64,000 bases of DNA from Sphaerospermopsis kisseleviana NIES-73 (GCF_002368075.1 NZ_AP018314.1:4950889-5014888); one strand, 5' to 3'; numbered from the stretch's first letter, positions 26,440 to 35,724 are shown. Notes: a model not told the origin generated them from the sequence alone. Numbers and translations are program-made.

Positions 26440-27063
26440 CTATACTAAACCCAGCAGAATAGCGATCGCTCCCAGTAAGGAATGACTAATAATAATACTA
26501 TATAAATTACGAAACTTTGCGTAGTTCCAGCCCCAAATTATACCTATAATTAATGTAAATACCAGCGTCGGTATATCTTTATAAATCAGATGTACAAAAC
26601 TGTAAAGTAAGCTAGAGAGTATAATTTGTACCCAAGTTGCAAATTTTGCTCTCTTAAAAATAGCAAATAAAAACCCCCGATATAAAAACTCTTGGATGGG
26701 AGAAGATACACCCACAAAGAAAAGGTAAAATAGCCATTGATATGCTGAGTTATCTAACCGTGATCCATGAGTTAAATAATAAATAAACATGAACGCAGTA
26801 AAGATTAATGTTGGTAAAGCGATCGCTGTCAAAGATTTTTTTAAGTTATTATTTGTAAATCCTAATTCTACAGGAGAAAATCGGTATAAATAGGCGATCG
26901 CTACTACGACTATAGCTGCCAAAATTAGCACATAAAACCGCCAGGAAAAAGGAATTACTTCTAAAAATACAAGTAAAATTGGTAGAATGTATATCAAAAA
27001 TACAATCAGAATTACTTTTTGTCGTTCTTGAACAAGTTGCTTATTTTTAGGTAAATGAACCAT
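26440..27063 (-). CDS. CPBP-family intramembrane metalloprotease (Abi/CAAX-like)
   Basis: 207 residues, six or seven membrane segments. The CPBP motifs are visible: motif 1 SPIQEFLYRGFLF (about 128-140), motif 2 SFVHL with the ligand His, and motif 3 IISHSLLG. Motif 1 usually reads EExxxR; here the first Glu is Gln (QEFLYR), so catalytic competence is uncertain. The family includes prenyl-protein and bacteriocin-related proteases in the inner membrane. The neighbours are MITE copies and the broken CHAT operon, which gives no functional lead. Confidence 0.8.
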   Translation of the reverse strand: MVHLPKNKQLVQERQKVILIVFLIYILPILLVFLEVIPFSWRFYVLILAAIVVVAIAYLYRFSPVELGFTNNNLKKSLTAIALPTLIFTAFMFIYYLTHGSRLDNSAYQWLFYLFFVGVSSPIQEFLYRGFLFAIFKRAKFATWVQIILSSLLYSFVHLIYKDIPTLVFTLIIGIIWGWNYAKFRNLYSIIISHSLLGAIAILLGLV

Positions 27064-27140
27064 ATTTTTTTATCTCACGCAAAGACGCAAAGAGGCAAAG
27101 ACGCAAAGGGGAATTAAGGGATATTATGGGGATCTGATAT

Positions 27141-27740
27141 TTAATCATCACTTACTCGCAAATCAATCCAACGGACAAGTAAGCAAAATAAAGGAGCAAA
27201 AAACACGATACTGGCAAACCAAGGAGTTAAAGGATTGGTGCTATTCATCCCAAACAAGTGATCAATAATAGAAACACCAAAAATACTACTTAATACAGTA
27301 AAACCTAAACTACCTAATAAAAATGACAATAAAATAGGCTGATATTTTTGGGTAGCACTTTTGTATATACTGCTAATAGTAGTGAAAAATAAAATGGCAA
27401 TAATCGCATAAGTAATCACATTAATTCCAGCTAGAGTACCTCGGAAATCAGAGGAAAATAAGAGACTTTTGGTATGTTCTATACTATAGCTTTGAAAAGG
27501 CAACCATAGGAGAATACCTAACTCACAAATAATCAGATAAGTGAGGTATTTATTTTTATTAAAGATGGAATCTGGAGCAAAAAGAATATTTGACACCAGT
27601 GCTACAAGTTGAACACCACAAGCAACAATACTGAGAAAATTGAGAATGTAAAACGATCTACTTAGGGAAAAATATTGATGATTTTGTTGCCAAACTTGAT
27701 AGGATGTGGCAATTCTTAAAAGTCCTTGATTTCTTCTGCA
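27141..27740 (-). pseudogene. C-terminal membrane part of a disrupted CHAT-type protein
   Basis: An open frame continues from 27740 down to the stop at 27141, but its first possible start is a GTG at 27596, which would cut through a transmembrane helix (FYILNFLSIVACGVQLVALV). The protein from that GTG has four more hydrophobic segments and ends WFASIVFFAPLFCLLVRWIDLRVSDD. No ribosome binding site is present. The frame overlaps the end of the preceding CHAT N-terminal fragment in another phase. The simplest reading is that it is the 3' part of one gene whose middle has been deleted. Confidence 0.6.
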
Positions 27741-28327
27741 AAATTAAGTTTTTCATCACCAAATACTACTAATATCCGAGCAGTTGCTTTTAATTGTGCT
27801 GTTTGTTTTTGTGTCAACCGTTTAAAATTAGTCGCACTAATGGCAACTTCTACCCCATTGCTAGTATACCCTGCCAAAGTATCCCACTCTTGCCAAGGAA
27901 GTCCTCGTAATTGTCTATCTTCTGTTTGAACAATAATTTGAACTTCATCTTTTTGACTTATTTTCTCCCTAAATTGTTCCAAAACCAAACTTACACGAGG
28001 ATCTGGTTGTCCATTTTCATCAACCCAACCATCCCTACTTAACCATTTGTTTAATTCTGCTTTCAAAGCATTGGCTAATTCTGTTAGATTAATGACCCCA
28101 AAAGTGCGATTTTCCTGGTTTTTAACAACTTTGCGATCGCCTTGTAAACCAATATAATCTTGCCAATCTTTAAACTTATTTGATAAAGATTTTGGTAGAG
28201 GAGAAAGAAAAGAAACCAGTTCTTCTATTTGTCCATATTGATCATAAATAGCAAGAGTGACAGGTAAAACTTCAGAATTATTGATTTGCACCCTACCACC
28301 AATTTTAAAGGAGATTTTCCAAGTCAT
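27716..28327 (-). pseudogene. N-terminal fragment of a CHAT-domain protein
   Basis: 203 residues from the ATG at 28327, five bases after a GGAG site (a GTG at 28333 is an alternative). The text INLTELANALKAELNKWL, then VQIIVQTEDRQLRGLPWQEWDTL and ATARILVVFGDE, matches the N-terminal part of cyanobacterial CHAT (caspase-like HetF-associated with TPR) proteins. The frame stops at KDF before the catalytic His and Cys region. These proteins are usually much longer. The gene follows the DUF1822 gene by 12 bases in an apparent operon with a sigma factor. Confidence 0.65.
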
Positions 28328-28339
28328 AAACACTCCTTT

Positions 28340-29278
28340 TTAAGCAATGAAATATTCTCTAATAAAACTTTCTCCTATCCGCAATTCTACCCAAAATTCT
28401 TCACCTGGAGATAATTCTAGGGGTATAGATATCAAATCACCAGATTTATTTACTGTTTCTGTATGTGTATGTGATCCATCTGGTACACTCACTTGCATAC
28501 CCATAGGTAAAAAAGTATTTTCACTTTGAATAGTGACTATAACATTAACTAATTCCTCACTGGGTTGGGAAACGGAAAGCTGCATTTTAAATATTTGTCC
28601 TGCTAGGGAGATATTTTTATTGCAGATAGCATTTCTCAGATTCCGCGTTGCAGGTTGCCAATCTCCCTCATAAATATTATTCAACCAATTTCTTAAATAA
28701 GTAATTTTTTTTTCTGTAAATTCTAGGGATATCTCATCAATTTCTGCTGTTTCTACTGGTAAAGATGTTTCTTTCTCAGATAAATAATCAATCAGAGCAT
28801 CCATAGATTGTAAATCTGTTATTTCTAATTCTTCATGTTTAGTATCAAAAGCAGGTAAAAAACCCAGCAATACGGCTTCTTTTTCTGAATCAGCAATTTC
28901 TATAAATAAATAGCCGATGTTATTACTAACAATATTACTAACAATATCAGATGGTAAAATTATTTCTTTTTGTTCTTTTTTAATGACACAACATTCTAAA
29001 TTACCTAATCCTAATAATTCTAATTCATTAGCTTCACTCCATAAACGTTGAATGACATCCCATCTTTCTGTCCGATTCAGATTAGTCTTAAAACCAAGTA
29101 TCTGAAAATAAGCATCAGCAACAAATACAGCCAAGGTATTCAAATAAATTCTTTGTTGTATATTTGGTGTAAAATATTGTGCTGCATAAGTTCTAGCTTG
29201 GTGGCGAAAGGATGCAGTAATGGGAAAGGTAATAGCTAAATCATGTAATACATTTAGTTTATTTAGTTTATCATTCAT
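28340..29278 (-). CDS. DUF1822-family protein
   Basis: 312 residues from the ATG at 29278, which overlaps the sigma factor stop (8 bases shared), so translation is coupled. The opening LAITFPITASFRHQARTYAAQY and the C-terminal beta-rich part (IPLELSPGEEFWVELRIGESFIREYF) are typical of DUF1822, a cyanobacteria-specific family. Members usually lie between a sigma-70-like regulator and a CHAT or CHASE2 gene, as here. Function is unknown. It lacks a signal peptide and membrane segments. Confidence 0.8.
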   Translation of the reverse strand: MNDKLNKLNVLHDLAITFPITASFRHQARTYAAQYFTPNIQQRIYLNTLAVFVADAYFQILGFKTNLNRTERWDVIQRLWSEANELELLGLGNLECCVIKKEQKEIILPSDIVSNIVSNNIGYLFIEIADSEKEAVLLGFLPAFDTKHEELEITDLQSMDALIDYLSEKETSLPVETAEIDEISLEFTEKKITYLRNWLNNIYEGDWQPATRNLRNAICNKNISLAGQIFKMQLSVSQPSEELVNVIVTIQSENTFLPMGMQVSVPDGSHTHTETVNKSGDLISIPLELSPGEEFWVELRIGESFIREYFIA

Positions 29279-29945
29279 TGTTTTCTTCTCCAAATAATTT
29301 TTGATTTTCTGCTAACCATTTTTGCAGTAATGGTTCACATTTTCTATTCCAATGGGATCTCAGCGAACCCTGCGGTGATCCAACTTCATCAGCTATTTCT
29401 TGCCATTTTTTTCCTTGGATACGGTTCAGTTCAGCAAATAATTGACAGTTAGCTTTTGGGTTATCTCTGATGTGACAATCTTTGAGAACATTATCAGGAT
29501 CTTCTATAATCCATTGCTTAAATAATTCCCAAGTTGCAATGAGTAAAGTCGCATCTATAGGAGAAACTCTTTGCTCTAATGGATCAATAGATATTTCATC
29601 ATTTTGTAAGACAGACTGTATGCGATTTTTATAACCGTTGACTGTTCTTATTTCATCTCTGTACTTATTTATTAGACACCTGTTAAACCAGTGTAGAAAT
29701 AATCCCCGATCTGGATCATACTTCTCACATAATGTTTTACTAAATAAATCAACCAGAGTTTTTTGTAATGCTTCTTCATAAATATCCTCGTTGTTGTCAT
29801 TCCCTGCTGATGGCCTCCAAATACGTCCTGATTTGAGAAGCGATCGCAGTAAACCGTTGATTGCTTGACGGTGCTGGCGGGTGTCTTTGGAATACTTGCA
29901 AGCTTCTTTGACGAGGATTTGCAGGTGGAGGTTTAGATCATCCAT
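29271..29945 (-). CDS. Sigma-70-like RNA polymerase sigma factor (cyanobacterial DUF1822-associated type)
   Basis: 224 residues from the ATG at 29945 (an in-frame ATG at 29975 would add ten residues). Sigma region 2 is visible in ALQKTLVDLFSKTLCEKYDPDRGLFLHWFNRCLINKYRDEIR. Region 4 helix-turn-helix is GKKWQEIADEVGSPQGSLRSHW near residues 175-200. The protein is the first gene of the operon with DUF1822 and CHAT genes. Such sigma factors may control their own operon in response to a signal sensed by the CHAT protein. That is inference. Confidence 0.78.
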   Translation of the reverse strand: MDDLNLHLQILVKEACKYSKDTRQHRQAINGLLRSLLKSGRIWRPSAGNDNNEDIYEEALQKTLVDLFSKTLCEKYDPDRGLFLHWFNRCLINKYRDEIRTVNGYKNRIQSVLQNDEISIDPLEQRVSPIDATLLIATWELFKQWIIEDPDNVLKDCHIRDNPKANCQLFAELNRIQGKKWQEIADEVGSPQGSLRSHWNRKCEPLLQKWLAENQKLFGEENNE

Positions 29946-30139
29946 ATACTTATGACATTTTAGTAAGAGCATCATTAAGTATAGAATAATCTCTACTATT
30001 ATTTATACGAAGAATAGTTAACTCCTGTTGCAAATATTTGTTTATATTTATTTATGGTTTTTATGGTTTTTTGGAGGGCGATCGCTGCGATCGCGCTGAT
30101 CCGATATAATAGTATAAATACTATCAACAAGTCTTGACT

Positions 30140-30393
30140 ATGCAGATTAGTGAAGAAATTACAATCAAAGTGAGTCCTAAAGTTGCTTAAGCCTATCAAA
30201 AAGCAACAGAACGGAAAAAGCAATCTTTGGCAACGCTGGTTAGTTTATTTTTACGAGAGGATCTGAATGAGGAAGTTGATTTTCTTGGTAAATTGATGGA
30301 TGAAATTCTTGTACTGAGCGAAGCCGAAGTAGCGATAGAGTAGTTTCCAGAGACTTGACACCAGAAATTTTGGAGACAATTCTGAATGAATAA
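30140..30393 (+). pseudogene. Broken ribbon-helix-helix antitoxin-like gene
   Basis: ATG at 30140 opens MQISEEITIKVSPKVA and hits an in-frame TAA. Past it the frame resumes AYQKATERKKQSLATLVSLFLRED and FLGKLMDEI. A segment (about 30306-30350, GTACTGAGCGAAGCCGAAGT) then interrupts it, and LTPEILETILNE with a stop (30391-30393) follows in another frame. The inserted segment resembles the palindromic repeat at 44606-44652. A clear promoter-like TATAAT stretch precedes it (about 30103-30115). It is a small antitoxin-type gene destroyed by a nonsense mutation and a repeat insertion. Confidence 0.65.
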
Positions 30394-30414
30394 TCTCCCT
30401 AAATATGTCTTAGA

Positions 30415-30517
30415 TAAGCTGTTATGCAGCTAAACTGTATAATCTTAATATTCTTAAGTCTTGTGGAACAGGCATCTTGCCTGTTAACCTTATATAAATT
30501 AAATGCACAACAGCTTA
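30415..30517 (-). mobile_element. MITE family A, copy 4 (reverse orientation)
   Basis: 103 bases, starts TAAGCTGTTATGCAGCTAAA, ends AAATGCACAACAGCTTA, with the central hairpin AACAGGCATCTTGCCTGTT. It lies 21 bases past the antitoxin pseudogene. Confidence 0.85.
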
Positions 30518-30797
30518 CCAATATTATTGTTAGTTAGACAATTTTTAGAGATGGAATAATTTGGGTTGATATTGGGTTTTGTTGATTCAACCAACCAAAA
30601 AGCGATCGCCTCTTACACATTACTATCATCACATTTTCAACATTATTCAGGACTTACGCAAAAAAGACCGAAAGTAGGGGTAATGTCCTTCGGGAAGCAA
30701 GCTACATGAATTACCCCTACAAACTAATTTTGAGTCTGATCTTGTCCATTCGCTGAGGCTGTCATGAATACGCAACCATGCTCCGTCCTTCAGATAT
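30518..30797. other. Gene-free stretch with inverted repeat
   Basis: It contains an 11-base inverted repeat GTAGGGGTAAT (30674-30684) and ATTACCCCTAC (30710-30720), with a 25-base loop, and a HIP1 octamer near 30600. No coding frame is supported. The hairpin could act as the csgG-like gene terminator, since that gene ends at 30798 reading leftward. Confidence 0.5.
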
Positions 30798-31835
30798 CTA
30801 TTGAGTCGGTTTAGCAATATCTCCGACTTTAAATTTTCCACCACTAGTAATTTTGCCAACACTAGATGTACCATCTACCTCAACTAATTCAATTATGCCA
30901 ATTGGTTGAGTAACATTGCGAATAACTTTACCTGTAGTGGGGTCTTTAACTTGTTTTGTTACCCTTTCAATTGATAACTTCATTCCCACTCGATAACCAT
31001 CTGATTTGCCTTTGTTTAAAATCACAGTATTTCCTGTGGCATCAGCTACGGTAGCGGTGACACTTGGTAAAGATTTTGGCAAAGATGCTAAATCTGTTGA
31101 TTTATTATTTAATTCCGTAACGACTTGATCGATGGCTTTCTCTGTTGCCTTTGTTAATAACTTACTTTCATTAACTGTTACTGAACCTCCACCAAATGGA
31201 CCAACTCTAACTTGAGTATCTGACTGACTATCATTACCATTACCTTCGGCAACAAATAATATTTCTGATGTAGTAGTATTCACGATCCGGATATTCAATT
31301 TGACGTAAGCATCTGTATCAGTAGATGCTGCTCCCAATCCTAAAAATCCTCCTCCAGAGCGCCGTTGTTGAAGGTCAAATTGAGTTACTGAGCCAATTAT
31401 AACTGCTTCTACACCTAAAATCTTACCAATTTGAGCCGCAGTACCAGCATCAACTCGTCCAGAATCACCGAAATTTTGTTCCCTCAAAATAGCGTCTATT
31501 TGACTGCGTTCAATGACAGAAAAATTACCATCTTTGACTAATCTGTTGACTAGGATATCACTTACACCCTTGCTTCCTCCTTGTAAAATAGATAACAGAT
31601 TAGGGTTGCTAACACTGCTGAAATCAAAATCAAGAACGGCAATTCTCACTTTTTCTTTACTTGCCAATCTAAAGTTTCTTGAGGAATTATTACTTTGGGC
31701 AATTTTTGGTATTTCATTTGCATTAGCCTGTTTACCCTCAAAAATTCCTGAACTGAGAATTAAACATGAGGTAATCACGGGCAAATATAAGCTAAACACT
31801 AAAGTCGTATTTCTACAGCAACGAATTTGATTCAT
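30798..31835 (-). CDS. CsgG/HfaB-like secretion or assembly protein
   Basis: 345 residues. It has an N-terminal hydrophobic segment (TLVFSLYLPVITSCLILSSG) with a possible lipoprotein-type Cys, then a CsgG-like domain (KVRIAVLDFDFSSV, LVNRLVKDGNFSVIERSQIDAILREQ, AQIGKILGVEAVIIGSVTQFD, YVKLNIRIVNTTTSEILF). The C-terminus (about 260-345) is a small beta domain (VILNKGKSDGYRVGMKLSIERV). The start ATG follows AAGGAT at proper spacing. CsgG forms the outer-membrane pore for curli subunits in proteobacteria; cyanobacterial members are of unknown cargo. Two unknown envelope genes lie upstream on the same strand. Confidence 0.8.
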   Translation of the reverse strand: MNQIRCCRNTTLVFSLYLPVITSCLILSSGIFEGKQANANEIPKIAQSNNSSRNFRLASKEKVRIAVLDFDFSSVSNPNLLSILQGGSKGVSDILVNRLVKDGNFSVIERSQIDAILREQNFGDSGRVDAGTAAQIGKILGVEAVIIGSVTQFDLQQRRSGGGFLGLGAASTDTDAYVKLNIRIVNTTTSEILFVAEGNGNDSQSDTQVRVGPFGGGSVTVNESKLLTKATEKAIDQVVTELNNKSTDLASLPKSLPSVTATVADATGNTVILNKGKSDGYRVGMKLSIERVTKQVKDPTTGKVIRNVTQPIGIIELVEVDGTSSVGKITSGGKFKVGDIAKPTQ

Positions 31836-32143
31836 CTATTTATCCTTGTTAAGCGAATATAGAGCAATACTCAGGTCAGTTGTAAAACCCTGGTTGTAAT
31901 CTTGAAAAATCAATCAATTTTCACTGTATTAACCATAATTTCCAATTCTTGTGAAATGAATGTTTGATGAGTGATAAAGTAAATTGCTGAACTAGATGTA
32001 AATACTAAATACTGTTTACAATCTATATACGAACCAGATTCACTCGGTGTTGCAAAAAGGTAAAAAAATTTCAAGATTGTGACAACTTCCTCCTGACTCC
32101 TGTACAGGTCGAGCCAAAAACGCTGGTAATCCAAAGTAATTAT
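31836..32143. other. Gap upstream of the csgG-like gene
   Basis: No convincing gene. A short TTG-started frame exists on the minus strand but consists partly of the intergenic repeat CTGTACAGGAGTCAGGAGG, so it is not called. Confidence 0.5.
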
Positions 32144-32662
32144 CTAAAATTGTCCTTGCAGCATTCTACCTTTGATTTTACGGACATAATTACCTTTAGT
32201 ATTTATACATTCCTGCATTCTCTTATTTTGCGCTGGAGTACTGCGAGAATCAGAGTTATTTCCTGCTAATAATCCCCAAGCACTAGAAACATTATCACTG
32301 AATGCAGCTAAAACAGTAGAATATTTGCTTAAAAATTCATACTCTGGTAATTCTCTAACATTCATTACCTGGATTTCCTGATTATTGCCATCAATGTAAA
32401 GTTTACCTCCTCGATTTGATACGCTACTAATCATAATTTCTTCTCGTCCACGATAGTTATTAGGTGGTCCATCAACTATTTTGATGCAAATTTTTCCATT
32501 ACGATTTAAAATCTCTCTCCTAGAGTTATTAAACATAGTTCCTGGGGTATAATAAGCACCTGAAGGAAGTTTAGATTCTGGTTTGGGTGATGCAAATGCT
32601 AAGGGTGATATTGATGTAATTAATGCAGTTGTGATTGTGAAATTGATAAACAAGTTTTTCAT
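32144..32662 (-). CDS. Secreted protein of unknown function
   Basis: 172 residues from the ATG at 32662, seven bases after a GGAG site. A signal peptide is evident (LFINFTITTALITSISPLAFA, cleavage near residue 22). The mature part has no recognised domain. It has two Cys, one in the segment GKICIKIVDG and one near MQECINTKG. It lies between the csgG-like gene and a two-helix membrane protein, all leftward, so the three may form a functional group at the cell envelope. Function is not inferred further. Confidence 0.65.
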   Translation of the reverse strand: MKNLFINFTITTALITSISPLAFASPKPESKLPSGAYYTPGTMFNNSRREILNRNGKICIKIVDGPPNNYRGREEIMISSVSNRGGKLYIDGNNQEIQVMNVRELPEYEFLSKYSTVLAAFSDNVSSAWGLLAGNNSDSRSTPAQNKRMQECINTKGNYVRKIKGRMLQGQF

Positions 32663-32794
32663 TTTTTTCTCCAATAATTTTTGTGAGGTATTATCTGTTA
32701 TCTAAATGCAAACTGTTTGTCCCCAAACTGTTTTGATTTTTGTTCCTGTATCAACACATTAGGTATTAAGAATTTGCCGACTTTCCCAGATTTA

Positions 32795-33322
32795 TTACAA
32801 ATCCAAATCAACTTTACATCTTCTGGCAAATTCCAAGGAATTTCGAGAAAGTTGCTTGATAGCTTTTTCCCTCTTACTGTTTAACCAAGCTTTGAGAATA
32901 AATGAAATAGCCATCAACGGACCAATGATAAAAAAAGCATAAATCCAAAGATCTGCTACCGTTAACATGATCCCAAGAACAAATGCAATTCCAATTAATC
33001 CAAATCCTGCTAAACCTCCAAACATGGATGAGATAAAATCCATTACATTTGTAACAAACCAAACAACACCATCTGAAATTAAAATAACCCCTTTCAGTAT
33101 TTTATTGACTTGCCGTGCATAATCATCAGCCAATTTACTCACTTCTGCTTTATCTGCTTGTAAAGCATCAATATCCGCCATGTACGTGAACAGCTTGTGA
33201 AATTCACCATCATCTTTGATAGCAATGATAGTAAATTCATTTTCATTCTGCATTAACATCTTCAGTATTATGGGAATACCCAACACTTCTGATGTTTCAG
33301 TATATTGCATTACATTTGACAT
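32795..33322 (-). CDS. Two-helix membrane protein of unknown function
   Basis: 175 residues with a GGAG ribosome binding site five bases before the ATG. An N-terminal soluble domain (about 1-75) precedes hydrophobic segments near 80-125 (ILISDGVVWFVTNVM, GLAGFGLIGIAFVLGIML) and 126-150 (LWIYAFFIIGPLMAISFIL), ending in a basic tail. No family is recognised. It is the first gene of the leftward group containing the secreted protein and the csgG-like gene; the gaps of 120-310 bases argue against a tight operon. Confidence 0.6.
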   Translation of the reverse strand: MSNVMQYTETSEVLGIPIILKMLMQNENEFTIIAIKDDGEFHKLFTYMADIDALQADKAEVSKLADDYARQVNKILKGVILISDGVVWFVTNVMDFISSMFGGLAGFGLIGIAFVLGIMLTVADLWIYAFFIIGPLMAISFILKAWLNSKREKAIKQLSRNSLEFARRCKVDLDL

Positions 33323-33719
33323 TTTGACTCCAAAACTTTGTAAGTAAATATTCTGCGGTTTATAGCCAGCACAGGAGTTACCAAAATAGGCTTACTTTAT
33401 ATACGCTCACTGTTTCTCCTGTGTTGCAAATAGTGAGGAAATTTTTTTTAAATACCTCTAATCTTTGATTCATATGGGTTTTAGGTTTATTCAGTATCTG
33501 CTAAGTAGAACTAAGTAAAGCCAAATAAAGCGATCACACCACATTATTTCACTAACAACTAACAGCAAGTTATTTATTTCAGTCAAATTTAGCAAATATG
33601 GGCTTATATTAAATTCATAGATTGTTTAAGTTTATGATTTTTATACAAAAAACATTAACTTCAATAAATTGAACTAGGAGCGAACTGCTTGCAGCAGCGC
33701 TTCGCTATCGCTCTTTGAT
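33323..33719. other. Gene-free stretch before the IS remnant
   Basis: AT-rich, no coding frame. Near 33680-33715 lies a short repeat (GCTTGCAGCAGCGCTTCGC) directly abutting the terminal repeat of the insertion element. It probably holds the promoter of the leftward membrane protein gene. Confidence 0.4.
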
Positions 33720-34869
33720 CCCACATTCCGCACTTCAAATTGTAGTACATATACAAGTATTATAAGCAGCATAAAGACTTAAATATAAATACGCAATTAA
33801 GACAGTAAAAATATAGACGTTAATTTACATTTGACTACTAAAGAGAAATTCATAGGGCATTGATAATAAATTCAGGAAAAAAATGAGAGAATAAGACTGA
33901 ATTAAATAAAAATGCCAAGAAATATGAATTACCAAAAAGAAGAAATGGAGCGAAAGTAATTTAAAATTAATGTCAAACATGAAATGGATAAGTCGAGTAC
34001 CATTATCCATTAAAAAAGCCAAGATAAGAGTAAAAGCCTTTATAAATAAAGACCTGAAAGCCTGTAAAATAAAGGGTTATGGTTCGACTGCGCTCACCAA
34101 CCATAGCTATCTCGAAGAGAAAGTATCTTATGGAGGAATAGAGCAAAGATGGTTATTAGTAGAAAGTGCAGAAAGAAAAAAAGCAGACTTAAATAAACTA
34201 GACAAAAAAATCCAAGAAGAGTTATTAAAAGCTAACAAACAAATAGCGAAATTAGAACAGGAAGAATTTACAGATAAATCTTTGACCGAATTAAAAGTCA
34301 AAGAAATAACAACCAAATTAAAATATCATCAAATATCAGACCCTCGAATTACTGAAACCAATAAAGGAAAAACAACAGTTTATAGAGTGAAATGTAAATT
34401 AAGAGAAAATCAGGAGTTAATTACACAACAGCAAAACTCTTGTGGCAGGCACAAAAATCCACAGTTAAAAATCAATTGAATAAACCCAAAGAATCTCCCA
34501 CATTAAGATGGATATTTCAATGTTTTCAAGGGATTCATCTTTTAATGATACAAGGATTTCAACGAATTCTTAATTTAACGGAGTCGCATTGTCATATCTT
34601 GCAATTACTACCTACTACTTGCCAAAAATATTATTTATTATCTTAGTTGTTCTCTCTGGTTTGACGATTTCATTGGTTATCTTTTTGATAACTGATTGCA
34701 CACCTTGAATTAAATATTATTGTTGAAACAGCTTTTAAACACAAATAAAAGCTCAACTTTGTGTGTTCATAATTTTGTTTTCCACTGATACGTAATTGTT
34801 CAAACCATAAGTTTTAATTGACCGTCAATGTAGTTTAATTATGCTACTTTATGAAGTGCGGAATGTGGG
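33720..34869 (+). mobile_element. Decayed IS1634-type insertion sequence
   Basis: Exact 18-base terminal inverted repeats: CCCACATTCCGCACTTCA (33720-33737) and its complement TGAAGTGCGGAATGTGGG (34852-34869), with partial similarity extending inward. The element is about 1.15 kb, shorter than a full IS of this family because much of the transposase is missing. It lies between the unknown envelope genes and ktrA and does not interrupt a recognised gene. Confidence 0.8.
33970..34646 (+). pseudogene. IS1634-family transposase remnant
   Basis: Two pieces in different frames. The first (33970-34479) reads MKWISRVPLSIKKAKI, YGGIEQRWLLVESAERKK and a helical Lys-rich stretch, typical of the middle of IS1634 transposases. 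The second (about 34445-34646) reads STVKNQLNKPKESPTLRWIF and FQGIHLLMIQGFQRILNLTE, the family C-terminus. The N-terminal third and the C-terminal part of the catalytic core are missing, with a frameshift at the join. A palindromic GGTTCGACTGCGCTCACC segment (34078-34105) is inserted in frame in the first piece. Confidence 0.8.
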
Positions 34870-35028
34870 TTATTACTTTATTGACCCATTTATTTCCCAA
34901 ACTTCACCCTAGCGTTCACGAAGTGCAGCGTAGCTATCGCTCTTCCCCATAACTAGCAACTTGGGTTAATAGCTGATTAAAAAACATAAAATTGATTACC
35001 CAGTCCCCAGTTACCAGTCCCCAGTCAC
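34647..35028. other. IS right end and STRR before ktrA
   Basis: It contains the right terminal repeat of the IS remnant (ends 34869), a repeat segment with GCGTAGCTATCGCTC near 34925 and CCCAGTC/ACCAGTC heptamers (35000-35030). No gene is seen. Confidence 0.5.
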
Positions 35029-35724
35029 CTAAATTGGTAAACGATTAATATCTTTATTGCAACCAATTACCACCATAGCTGAACCACGTTCTAAACGCTT
35101 AGTGGGATCAGGATTAATCTTAAATTTACCATCCTGACTTACTGCTAACAAATTTAAACCATAACGGTTTCTCAGTTGAATTTCTGCAACAGTTTTACCG
35201 TGAAATTCATCAGGGACAATTACTTCAACAATGCTATGATCTGGATCGAGGTCAAAGCGATCTAAAATAGATGGTCTAGTGAGAGTTCTTGCTAAAGCAC
35301 AACCAGCTTCATATTCTGGGAAAACTACATGATCTGCTCCCACTCGTTTTAATAGCTTGCGGTGAACTTCACTAGAAGCTTTTGCAACTACATGAGGTAC
35401 ACCAGCTTCTTTAACATTAAGAGTGGTGATAATACTTTCTTGAATGTAATTACCAATAGCCACAATTACTGTATCAAATTCAAAAATACCAGCTTCTTTG
35501 AGTGCAGCAGGTTCAGTAGAGTCTAGTTGCACTGCATGACCGACTATTTGATCATTTAAAGCTTCAGCAACTCGCTTTTCATCCACATCAGTAGCCAAAA
35601 CTTGATAACCTAAACTGTGCAGTGTTGCACAAACAGAACGACCAAAACGACCCAACCCAATTACAGCAAATTGCTGATTATCGTGCCGTAAACTGCGAAA
35701 AAATTTTAATGATGAAAGGTTCAT
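35029..35724 (-). CDS. ktrA: KtrA, cytoplasmic RCK regulatory subunit of potassium uptake
   Basis: 231 residues. RCK-N domain (about 17-140) with the Rossmann motif VIGLGRFGRSV and the acidic residue at the end of beta-2 (ATDVDEKRV), then an RCK-C domain (about 150-225, IVEVIVPDEFHGKTVAEIQL). It forms the nucleotide-binding ring that gates KtrB. It is encoded downstream of ktrB on the same strand, separated by about 105 bases containing short tandem repeats (TTATTAG and ATCACCA units). The family role in sodium-coupled potassium uptake and osmotic adjustment is established for cyanobacteria. Confidence 0.88.
   Translation of the reverse strand: MNLSSLKFFRSLRHDNQQFAVIGLGRFGRSVCATLHSLGYQVLATDVDEKRVAEALNDQIVGHAVQLDSTEPAALKEAGIFEFDTVIVAIGNYIQESIITTLNVKEAGVPHVVAKASSEVHRKLLKRVGADHVVFPEYEAGCALARTLTRPSILDRFDLDPDHSIVEVIVPDEFHGKTVAEIQLRNRYGLNLLAVSQDGKFKINPDPTKRLERGSAMVVIGCNKDINRLPI

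Noticed and set aside
29999..30223. 74-residue minus-strand frame upstream of the sigma factor gene
   Set aside because: It is the antisense shadow of the antitoxin pseudogene and includes a HIP1-containing repeat.
31910..32134. 74-residue minus-strand frame upstream of the csgG-like gene
   Set aside because: TTG start, no ribosome binding site, and its beginning is the common intergenic repeat CTGTACAGGAGTCAGGAGG.
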